Origin: Thermoprotei archaeon
GTDB lineage: Archaea; Thermoproteota; Thermoprotei; Gearchaeales; WAQG01
Length of the DNA stretch: 34,520 nt
Assembly: GCA_038881895.1 (NCBI GenBank)
Contig: JAVZOV010000004.1
Location: 1-34,520 of the forward strand
Direction: 5' to 3'
Numbering within the stretch: position 1 is the first letter of the stretch; each line of letters starts with the position of its first letter. A program made the position numbers and the translations under genes. Of the stretch, positions 25,331 to 32,471 are shown in pieces. The notes beneath the pieces are model-generated. The model was given only the letters and a program-made list of their open reading frames with translations. It made no database searches and was not told where the DNA came from.

Positions 25331-25359
25331 AAGTATGTATTCTACACATACCCATACTT
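25331..25359. terminator. Hairpin downstream of lysK
   Basis: AAGTATG (25331-25337) pairs with CATACTT (25353-25359), and a nested GTATGT/ACATAC pairing is an alternative fold. It lies about 30-60 bases past the lysK stop, so it may mark the 3' end of the lysW operon transcript. The remaining sequence from 25222 to 25330 is unassigned, apart from a GCAGAGAG at 25314 that mirrors the CTCTCTGC at 25194. Confidence 0.3.
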
Positions 25360-25390
25360 AATTCAGAACCCTTGTCTAGTAGGATCACTT

Positions 25391-26497
25391 CTATCTTAAT
25401 TTACTTACATAACTGTTTATTACCCAGAGTGCTTGTTTTACAATCCTAATTGCCAATTCATAATCGTGCAAAAGAATGTACTCATTGTCTGTGTGAGATA
25501 TTTTTGGGTCTCCAGGTCCGTATGTTATGATTGGAATATTGCACTTTTGAGCAAAAATATTCATCTCACCAGTTCCACTTTTTCTTATAAGCTTTGCATT
25601 AGCGTTGGCTATTTGCAATATAGCTTCACGAAATGCAGCAATTAAAGGAGTTGAAATGTTCAATTCATAGGGTTCAGTAAAATCCTCGACAATACATTCG
25701 TTTTTCAAATTAGTAGTAGATTTAACTATGTTAATTATGTCTGATAGGAATTCGTTTGTTGATCTTGTCGGTGGGACTCTTATATCCAATATTACTTCGC
25801 ATTCGCGAGGTGTTACGTTTATTGCGTGACCACCAGTTATAATCGTGGGTGTTATTGTTATGGAAGTAAAATTACTGAATGTTTTAAATTTTCTTTCATA
25901 ATTTTTTAGAGCACTGAGCACTATCGCCATATCTTCTATTGCATTTGGTATATTTGGTAATGATGCGTGATAACTTTCAGCAAATAGTTTTATACGCAGT
26001 TGTATTCTTCCTCTGTATCCTATTGTTATAACATTAGCACCTCCCGGTTCACCAAAAATTGCGTATGAGGGTTTAACATTTAATTTTTGTAGAGTGTTAG
26101 GCAACTCTTTTATTCCTTTACTTCCTCCTTCTTCATCAACCGTGCCAACTACCATTATTTTTAATGGATAATTTTCTACTCTTTTTAGTAAGTATGATGA
26201 ATAGAGGAAAGTTGCCAAAGGTCCTTTTGCATCGGATGCTCCTCTTCCATAAATCTTCTCTTCATCAATTCTTACAGCAATTTCACCAGGTACTGTATCC
26301 ATGTGACTTGAAAGTAAAATTGTGGGCTCTGTACCATTATAGATTCCGATTATGTTCCCAGCTTTATCGATATATATTTTATCAGCTTTGAACTCCTCAC
26401 TAAGTAATTTGTTTATATATATTCTAATATTGTCCTCCTTATTGCTTGGCGAATAAATTTTTATCATATTAATAAGCAATTCTATGGGGGTGATCAT
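25391..26497 (-). CDS. lysK: LysW-ornithine/lysine carrier-protein hydrolase (LysK/ArgE-type, M20 family)
   Basis: It releases the finished amino acid (ornithine or lysine) from the LysW carrier by metal-dependent peptidase chemistry. M20 metal motifs are visible: LLSSHMDTVPG, YGRGASDAKGPLATF (His and Asp ligands), GTVDEEGGSKGI (Glu base and ligand) and FGEPGGANVI. The final histidine is in DPKISHTDNEYI. The position directly downstream of lysW-argX favours LysK over a free N-acetylornithine deacetylase. The frame is open to TTG 26512. ATG 26497, with GGTG nine bases upstream, is my choice, though ATG 26503 is also possible. Confidence 0.92.
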   Translation of the reverse strand: MITPIELLINMIKIYSPSNKEDNIRIYINKLLSEEFKADKIYIDKAGNIIGIYNGTEPTILLSSHMDTVPGEIAVRIDEEKIYGRGASDAKGPLATFLYSSYLLKRVENYPLKIMVVGTVDEEGGSKGIKELPNTLQKLNVKPSYAIFGEPGGANVITIGYRGRIQLRIKLFAESYHASLPNIPNAIEDMAIVLSALKNYERKFKTFSNFTSITITPTIITGGHAINVTPRECEVILDIRVPPTRSTNEFLSDIINIVKSTTNLKNECIVEDFTEPYELNISTPLIAAFREAILQIANANAKLIRKSGTGEMNIFAQKCNIPIITYGPGDPKISHTDNEYILLHDYELAIRIVKQALWVINSYVSKLR

Positions 26498-26547
26498 TAC
26501 CATATACACCAAGACAGAAATATTTGCATCTCATATATCTTGTCTTT

Positions 26548-27405
26548 TTACTTCTTAGCTATCTTTATGGCATACTCAGCTATTGATCTGGGTATTATAT
26601 TTCCCCATACTGATGCAGCACCTCTAAACTCTACTGTTCCATTAATTTCGTGAACTAGGATGCCTTTATTGCTTTCCATAGCGTCAATACCAAGAATGCC
26701 TCCGCCAACTGCCATAGCTGCTCGAAGAATAATTTCACGTTCATCTTTAGAAAGATATGCTTTTTCAACAGTTCCTCCTCTTGCAACATTTGTTCTCCAA
26801 TCATTTTCAGGTTGATACCTATAAGTTACTGCAACAATCTCATCACCAACCACTATGCTCCTTATATCTCTTGAAGGCCTTTTTATATATTCTTGAAGAT
26901 AGTAAACTTGATACAAAGGATCAGGTAATAACTCTCTTGCTTCAAGAAGTGACGAAAGTTCATCCTGATCTCTCGCTTTATTTACTAATCTTCCCCAACT
27001 ACCTAAAATTGGTTTTATAACAACAGGATATCCTATATCACTTGCAATTCTTAAAGCTGCATCGTATGAGAAAGCCACACCAGTCCTGGGTGTAGGTACA
27101 TTATTCTTAATTAACTTTAATGTTGTAAAAAGTTTATTGCTTGTAATCATCGTAGTAAAAAAGCTATTAATAACATTAACACTATGTTCTTCAAGTATTG
27201 CAGTATAATAAATTCCACGTGTGTGACTTATACATCTTTGTAGAACAATACCATCAAATTTCTCTTTAATAATATTGGATGTGATTTCTAATGGTAATGA
27301 CCTAACATCTATCATAGTTACTGCAGCACCTAGAGCCTTAGCTTCCTCTGCTATTTGCTTTTCTTCCCATCTAACTCTGTCGTACAATATTATTAAACGT
27401 GCCAA
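26548..27405 (-). CDS. argX: Glutamate (or alpha-aminoadipate)--LysW ligase, ATP-grasp, ArgX more likely than LysX
   Basis: It attaches the amino group of glutamate or alpha-aminoadipate to the C-terminal glutamate of LysW using ATP. The ILYDRVRWEEKQIAEEA start and PVVIKPILGSWGRLVNK match the LysX/ArgX branch of RimK-like ATP-grasp enzymes. The metal and substrate region reads HEINGTVEFRGAASVWG. As I recall, Thermus LysX has NEVNHTMEFKN there, so the change to GTVEFRG argues for the glutamate-specific ArgX. The arginine gene context agrees. It starts at TTG 27405 with GGGAG in front, 15 bases after lysW. Confidence 0.88.
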   Translation of the reverse strand: MARLIILYDRVRWEEKQIAEEAKALGAAVTMIDVRSLPLEITSNIIKEKFDGIVLQRCISHTRGIYYTAILEEHSVNVINSFFTTMITSNKLFTTLKLIKNNVPTPRTGVAFSYDAALRIASDIGYPVVIKPILGSWGRLVNKARDQDELSSLLEARELLPDPLYQVYYLQEYIKRPSRDIRSIVVGDEIVAVTYRYQPENDWRTNVARGGTVEKAYLSKDEREIILRAAMAVGGGILGIDAMESNKGILVHEINGTVEFRGAASVWGNIIPRSIAEYAIKIAKK

Positions 27406-27420
27406 CTAGTATATCGCTCC

Positions 27421-27600
27421 CTATTCTCCCCAATCTTCTCCTATATCCTCTGCTATTTTTAATTGAATACTGCCATTATTAATTTGACTAACCTCATAAT
27501 CAATTCCACAATCTGGGCACGATACAATCTCTCCTATTATTACATCGTCAGGTACTTCAATTACTCCTCCACACTCCTGGCATGTTGTTTTTAGCGCCAC
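27421..27600 (-). CDS. lysW: Amino-group carrier protein LysW
   Basis: This small acidic protein holds biosynthetic intermediates on the carboxylate of its last residue. Two CxxC pairs, CQECGG and CPDCG, form a zinc site. The tail AEDIGEDWGE ends in the diagnostic EDWGE, whose terminal glutamate is the attachment point. Start GTG 27600 is supported by AGGTGA five bases upstream and gives about 59 residues beginning (M)ALKTTCQECGG, like other LysW proteins. A GTG at 27609 would add three residues. It is the first gene of the lysW-argX-lysK unit, divergent from carAB. Confidence 0.95.
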   Translation of the reverse strand: MALKTTCQECGGVIEVPDDVIIGEIVSCPDCGIDYEVSQINNGSIQLKIAEDIGEDWGE

Positions 27601-27605
27601 GTCAT

Positions 27606-27611
27606 TCACCT
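27606..27611 (-). promoter_or_regulatory. Ribosome binding site that sets the lysW start
   Basis: AGGTGA lies five bases before GTG 27600 and overlaps the alternative GTG at 27609, so it favours the inner start. Confidence 0.55.
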
Positions 27612-27640
27612 ATGTATTTGTATATGAAATATTGTCAAAT

Positions 27641-27652
27641 ATAATTTTTATG
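27641..27652 (-). promoter_or_regulatory. TATA-box promoter of lysW-argX-lysK
   Basis: AAATTATATTTG on the minus strand predicts a transcription start near 27620, leaving a short leader with the lysW binding site. The stretch 27660-27770, between this promoter and carA, shows no gene or strong repeat. Confidence 0.4.
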
Positions 27653-27774
27653 ATACATTCGTTAAACTTTTCGTAAAAAACGTTATAATTAGAACAGAAT
27701 TTTCACGATTCTCATTTTGTCCAGTTTTATTGTGTTCAGCAGCAATGTTATTCTTGTTTCGAAAAGTTATTAAA

Positions 27775-27786
27775 ATATTCGAATAT
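27775..27786. promoter_or_regulatory. Perfect palindrome upstream of the carA TATA box
   Basis: ATATTCGAATAT is a perfect 12-base palindrome directly before the TATA-like TTTAAATAAAATATA (27788-27802). It is suitable for a dimeric regulator or as a factor-B-recognition-proximal operator. Confidence 0.4.
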
Positions 27787-27787
27787 G

Positions 27788-27802
27788 TTTAAATAAAATA
27801 TA
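27788..27802 (+). promoter_or_regulatory. TATA-box promoter of carAB
   Basis: TTTAAATAAAATATA, centred near 27794, places the transcription start about 26 bases downstream, near 27820. That is immediately before ATG 27824, so the transcript is nearly leaderless. Confidence 0.55.
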
Positions 27803-27815
27803 TCCTTTAAAGGAT
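27802..27815. promoter_or_regulatory. Perfect palindrome between the carA TATA box and start
   Basis: ATCCTTTAAAGGAT is a perfect 14-base palindrome occupying the space between TATA and transcription start. A protein bound here would block RNA polymerase recruitment, so it is a good repressor-site candidate. Confidence 0.5.
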
Positions 27816-27823
27816 AGAGATTA

Positions 27824-28969
27824 ATGGCAGAATCACTAAATGCTGTACTAGTACTTGAAGATGGTAGTATATGGATAGGTAAAGGTTTCGGATATCCAAA
27901 ACGTGTTATCGGTGAAGTAGTATTCAATACAGGAATGACTGGATATACAGAAGCATTAACTGATCCATCATACCGTGGACAGATACTCGTTATGACTTAT
28001 CCTTTAATAGGTAATTATGGTGTTCCTATTTATAATATAAAAGATTCGTGGGGTTTACCGTTACATTTCGAGTCAGAAAAGATTCAAGTTAATGGACTAG
28101 CTGTTTATGAAGCGTGCAACACTCCAAGTCATGTTTTATCTGAGAAATCACTTCATGAATGGTTGTATGAAGAGAAAGTGCCAGGTATACAAGGTATTGA
28201 TACAAGAGAATTAACAAAAAGATTAAGATCTAAAGGGGTTATGATGGGAATATTAGAGGTTTCACAAGACGACATATCGATTGATAGTTTAATTAATGAA
28301 TTGAAGAATACAAAGCGTTATGATGAGATAAATTTTGCTCATGAAGTCTCAACTAAGAAACCAATCATTTATGGCAATGGAAATGAAAACATCGTACTTA
28401 TTGATTGCGGAATCAAAGCCAGTATAATAAGAAATTTAATAGAAAAGGGATTTCGTATAATCAGATTACCTTACAACGCCAGCGTTGATGAAGTTTTCGC
28501 TTATAACCCAAGAGGTATAGTTTTGAGCAATGGTCCGGGTAATCCTAAAAACTTTACTGAAACCATAGAACTAACTCGTCAACTTATAGATGCAAATGTC
28601 CCCATCATAGGTATATGCCTTGGTAACCAAATACTCGCATTGGGAATGGGCGCTAATACCTTTAAATTAAAGTATGGTCACAGAGGTCAAAACAAACCTT
28701 CAATAGACCTCTCAACTAGAAAAAGCTATGTTACTAGTCAGAATCATGGTTTTGCAGTCGATCCCGATTCATTAAAAAATACTGACTTAGAAGTTTGGTG
28801 GATAAACGCTGATGATAAGACAGTTGAGGGCATAAAACATAAAAATAAACCAATTCTAGCAGTCCAATTCCATCCGGAGGCATCACCAGGGCCGTATGAT
28901 ACACTCTTTGTCTTTGATATTTTCAGAGAAAAAATACGTAAACATAACATGGTGAGAATGTATGCCTAA
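27824..28969 (+). CDS. carA: Carbamoyl-phosphate synthase small (glutaminase) subunit
   Basis: It releases ammonia from glutamine for CarB. The N-terminal CPSase domain shows VVFNTGMTGYTEALTDPSYR. The class I glutamine amidotransferase domain covers about residues 185-370, with nucleophile Cys in PIIGICLGNQILALGMGA and the catalytic His and Glu in VQFHPEASPG. Length is 381 residues, as usual. The ATG at 27824 is almost at the predicted transcription start. The end overlaps carB by eight bases. Carbamoyl phosphate feeds both citrulline (argG/argH are nearby) and pyrimidine synthesis. Confidence 0.97.
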   Translation: MAESLNAVLVLEDGSIWIGKGFGYPKRVIGEVVFNTGMTGYTEALTDPSYRGQILVMTYPLIGNYGVPIYNIKDSWGLPLHFESEKIQVNGLAVYEACNTPSHVLSEKSLHEWLYEEKVPGIQGIDTRELTKRLRSKGVMMGILEVSQDDISIDSLINELKNTKRYDEINFAHEVSTKKPIIYGNGNENIVLIDCGIKASIIRNLIEKGFRIIRLPYNASVDEVFAYNPRGIVLSNGPGNPKNFTETIELTRQLIDANVPIIGICLGNQILALGMGANTFKLKYGHRGQNKPSIDLSTRKSYVTSQNHGFAVDPDSLKNTDLEVWWINADDKTVEGIKHKNKPILAVQFHPEASPGPYDTLFVFDIFREKIRKHNMVRMYA

Positions 28970-31900
28970 AAAAACAAACATAAGAAAAGTATTAGTACTC
29001 GGAAGTGGAGCAATTAAAATCGGTGAAGCAGGAGAATTTGATTATTCTGGTAGTCAATGTCTCAAAGCATTAAGAGAGGAAGGTATAAAGACAATACTAG
29101 TAAATCCAAACATAGCAACCATACAAACTGATGAAAACATGGCCGACAAGATCTATTTCCTACCAGTAACACCAGAATATGTAGAAGAAGCCATTAAAAA
29201 AGAACGTCCAGACAGTATAATTTTAACGTTTGGTGGTCAAACAGCTTTAAATTGTGGTATTAAACTCGCTAAAATGGGCATTTTAGATAATTACAATGTA
29301 AAAGTACTTGGCACCTCCATAGAAACTATTGAGAATGCTAGTGATAGAGAACGTTTTAAGAAAGTTATGATAGAAGCAGGATTACCAGTACCAAGAAGTA
29401 AAAGTGCTCACTCACTAGAGGAGGCAAAAATTGCTGCAAAAGAAATTGGTTATCCTGTGATAATAAGAGTTGCCTTCACGCTCGGAGGAAAAGGTGGTGG
29501 TGTTGCCAAAAATGAAGAAGAGCTCATAAACATTGTTGAAAAAGGATTAGCTCATAGTTTAATAAAAGAAGTTCTAATAGAAGAATATTTAGGGGGACTT
29601 AAACAAATAGAATACGAAGTGATGAGGGATTATGAAGATAACTGTATAGTAGTTTGTAACATGGAAAATGTATTAGGAATGCGCGTTCACACAGGTGATA
29701 ACATAGTTGTAGCTCCATCACAAACATTAAACAATAGAGAATATCATATTTTGCGTAGCGCAGCTATTAAAGCGGCCAGAGCACTAAATGTTGTTGGAGA
29801 ATGTAATGTACAATTTGCCTTAGACCCTAACACTAACAAATATTATGTGATCGAAGTTAACCCAAGAATGTCCAGATCATCAGCATTAGCATCTAAAGCT
29901 ACTGGATATCCTTTAGCATACATAGCAGCAAAACTAGCCTTAGGTTATACACTACCGGAATTAATAAACAATGTAACTGGAATTACAACAGCAGCTTTTG
30001 AACCAGCACTTGACTATATTGTCATAAAAATTCCTAGATGGGATTTTAAGAAATTTCCGAGAGTTGATAGAAAATTGAGAACACAAATGAAATCAGTAGG
30101 TGAGGTAATGGCTATCGGAAGAAGGTTCGAAGAAGCGCTACAAAAAGCTGTAAGAATGCTCGATATAGGATTAGATGGATTAGTGGCAAACTATAATGAT
30201 GACGAAGCATCATTGGAAAGAATTAAAGAAATGCTTACTAACCCTACAGATGAAATACTCCTTTACATTGTCAGAGCACTTAAAAAAGGGTTAAGTATAG
30301 AGGAAATCTCTAAGCTATCTGAAATTGATCCATGGTTTATTAATAAAATAAAAAACATAGTAGACATGGAAAAAGAACTTCTTTCTTTAAAAGAAAAAAT
30401 AAACAACGTAGATGAAAAAACACTGTACCACATAATTAAAAAAGCAAAACAATTAGGTTTTTCTGATAAACAAATTGCAAAATGCCTAGGTTCAAGCGAA
30501 GAAAGTATCAGAAATCTTAGGAAAAAACTTAATATCAATCCTGTCGTAAAACAGATTGATACTCTAGCTGCAGAATGGCCAGCAAAAACAAATTACTTAT
30601 ACATCACATATAATGGAGACTTTGATGATACTGACTTTATTTCAAGCAAACGCAAAGTCATAGTTCTTGGTGCAGGACCCTATAGAATAGGGAGTTCTGT
30701 AGAATTTGATTGGTGTACAATGAACATGGTATGGGCATTAAAAGCTGAAGGATTTGATGAAACTATAGTCATAAATTGCAATCCTGAAACAGTATCAACC
30801 GATTATGATATGAGTGACAAACTTTATTTTGAAGAACTAACGTTAGAAAGAGTCTTCGACATCTACGAAAAAGAAAAACCAGATGGAATTGTGGTAAATG
30901 TTGGAGGACAAACAGCTAACAATTTAGCACCAAAACTAGCAAAATGGGGAGCAAGAATCCTCGGAACAGATAGTAACAATATTGATAAAGCTGAGGATAG
31001 AGCAAAATTTAGCCAACTATTAGACGTACTAAATATTAAACAACCACCATGGAAAGAATTTACAACTCTAGAAGAAGCACAATATTTCGCACAGAAAGTA
31101 GGTTATCCAATACTCGTAAGACCATCTTACGTACTTAGCGGAGCTGCAATGAAAGTTGTATGGACACCAACACAACTCAAACAGTACATACTAGAAGCAA
31201 CAAAAATAAGTCATGAACATCCAGTAATTATCAGCAAATTCTTTACAAATTCAATGGAAATTGAAGTCGACGGAGTATCTGACGGAGAGAACATAGTGAT
31301 AGGATCAATAATAGAACACGTTGAACCAGCCGGTGTACATTCAGGAGATGCAATAATGGTCATACCACCAATAAGAATTACACAAAAAATAAGAGAGAAA
31401 ATCATCGAATACACAATAAAAATAGCTAAAGCTTTAAATATAAAAGGGCCATTCAACATTCAATATCTTGCCAAAAACGATGACGTATACGTTATAGAAT
31501 GCAACCTAAGAGCCTCGCGCTCAATGCCGTTCGTATCAAAAACCACTGATATTAATCTCATGAAGCTGGCAGCACATGTATTAGTTGAGAAAAAATTGCC
31601 CAACAGCATCAATATGAAAACAAAGACAAGATTTAGCGTGAAAGTTCCACAATTCTCGTTTATGCAGCTAGATGGCACTGATCCTATTCTTAGTGTAGAA
31701 ATGCAATCCACAGGAGAAGTCGCATGTTTCGGAGATGATTTCCACGAAGCGCTGACTAAAGCATTAATAGCAGCAGAATATAAGATGCCAAAACTCGGAG
31801 GAAACATATTTGTATCTGTAGGTGATAAAGAATTAAAAGAAAAAATCCTTAAAATAGCTCTTGAATTAAAGAAAATGGGTTATAACATTATTGCAACAGA

Positions 31901-32213
31901 ACACACTGCAGAATACCTTATGGAGCATGGAATAGATAACATAAAAATTGTTTACAAATTTCACGAAAAAGCGAGACACCCTAACATCAGCGAATACCTC
32001 AAAGAGAGATTAATAGATTTAGTAATCAATATACCAAGCTCATTATCACTTGAGAAATACTCAGTAATGCTAGAAGATGAACACATAATAAGAAGACGCG
32101 CAATCGAACTGGGAATACCTGTCATAACGAACATTGCTACAGCAGAGGCATTTATAGAAGGTCTCAAATGGCTAGCATCAAAAAACCAACTAACAAATTT
32201 AATTAAGAATTAA
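28962..32213 (+). CDS. carB: Carbamoyl-phosphate synthase large subunit
   Basis: It makes carbamoyl phosphate from bicarbonate, ammonia and two ATP. Two homologous halves are present. The first starts VLVLGSGAIKIGEAGEFDYS with the ATP-grasp signature YPVIIRVAFTLGGKGGG. The second starts near residue 565 (KVIVLGAGPYRIGSSVEFDW) with YPILVRPSYVLSGAAMKVVW. VIEVNPRMSRSSALASK and VIECNLRASRSMPFVSK are the paired metal loops. The oligomerisation region lies between the halves, and an MGS-like allosteric domain forms the last 150 residues. Length is 1083, as for full-size CarB. The gene is co-translated with carA and convergent to the sRNA downstream. Confidence 0.98.
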   Translation: MPKKTNIRKVLVLGSGAIKIGEAGEFDYSGSQCLKALREEGIKTILVNPNIATIQTDENMADKIYFLPVTPEYVEEAIKKERPDSIILTFGGQTALNCGIKLAKMGILDNYNVKVLGTSIETIENASDRERFKKVMIEAGLPVPRSKSAHSLEEAKIAAKEIGYPVIIRVAFTLGGKGGGVAKNEEELINIVEKGLAHSLIKEVLIEEYLGGLKQIEYEVMRDYEDNCIVVCNMENVLGMRVHTGDNIVVAPSQTLNNREYHILRSAAIKAARALNVVGECNVQFALDPNTNKYYVIEVNPRMSRSSALASKATGYPLAYIAAKLALGYTLPELINNVTGITTAAFEPALDYIVIKIPRWDFKKFPRVDRKLRTQMKSVGEVMAIGRRFEEALQKAVRMLDIGLDGLVANYNDDEASLERIKEMLTNPTDEILLYIVRALKKGLSIEEISKLSEIDPWFINKIKNIVDMEKELLSLKEKINNVDEKTLYHIIKKAKQLGFSDKQIAKCLGSSEESIRNLRKKLNINPVVKQIDTLAAEWPAKTNYLYITYNGDFDDTDFISSKRKVIVLGAGPYRIGSSVEFDWCTMNMVWALKAEGFDETIVINCNPETVSTDYDMSDKLYFEELTLERVFDIYEKEKPDGIVVNVGGQTANNLAPKLAKWGARILGTDSNNIDKAEDRAKFSQLLDVLNIKQPPWKEFTTLEEAQYFAQKVGYPILVRPSYVLSGAAMKVVWTPTQLKQYILEATKISHEHPVIISKFFTNSMEIEVDGVSDGENIVIGSIIEHVEPAGVHSGDAIMVIPPIRITQKIREKIIEYTIKIAKALNIKGPFNIQYLAKNDDVYVIECNLRASRSMPFVSKTTDINLMKLAAHVLVEKKLPNSINMKTKTRFSVKVPQFSFMQLDGTDPILSVEMQSTGEVACFGDDFHEALTKALIAAEYKMPKLGGNIFVSVGDKELKEKILKIALELKKMGYNIIATEHTAEYLMEHGIDNIKIVYKFHEKARHPNISEYLKERLIDLVINIPSSLSLEKYSVMLEDEHIIRRRAIELGIPVITNIATAEAFIEGLKWLASKNQLTNLIKN

Positions 32214-32221
32214 TAAAAAAG

Positions 32222-32290
32222 ACAGCACCTTCAGCTCTCCCAGGAAACGTCATCAACTCAGACACGTGAGACAGGCTCATCATCAGGCAA
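32222..32290 (-). ncRNA. C/D box small RNA with two guides (predicted 2'-O-methylation guide)
   Basis: Read on the minus strand: box C ATGATGA (32283-32277), a 15-base guide, box D' CTGA (32261-32258), two bases, box C' TGATGA (32255-32250), a 15-base guide, and box D CTGA (32234-32231). The C and D boxes are exact and the two guide lengths are equal. Flanking GCC and GGT can pair weakly to close the terminal stem. A run of six T follows (32220-32215), and an AT-rich, TATA-like stretch precedes it. Guide one, between C and D', contains GCCTGTCTCACG, complementary to the conserved CGUGAGACAG of the 23S peptidyl-transferase region as I remember it. I could not assign the second guide. The D'-C' spacing is unusually short. 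Confidence 0.78.
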
Positions 32291-32438
32291 TACTAAAAAT
32301 TAAAATAAACATAAATAAATTTATTGGACAAGAAGAGCAGAGTGTGTCATAAAGCCCTTCAAGCAATGAGAAAGGTACACTGACCAGTGAAAATGCTTAA
32401 AGAGAACCAGTTCTTTAGAGTAAAGGAGGACAGAAAAT

Positions 32439-32450
32439 AAATATTTAAAC
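32439..32450 (+). promoter_or_regulatory. TATA-box promoter of the nucleotidyltransferase gene
   Basis: AAATATTTAAAC is centred about 27 bases before ATG 32472, predicting a leaderless transcript. In the gap from 32291, a GAAC/GTTC hairpin around 32397-32417 is the only other structure I see. Confidence 0.5.
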
Positions 32451-32471
32451 TTTTAATTACAATTTATATAT

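Noticed and set aside
32345-32420. Second C/D box RNA on the plus strand (ATGAGAA, CTGA, GTGAAAA)
   Set aside because: Box C and C' are poor matches and there is no terminal CTGA.
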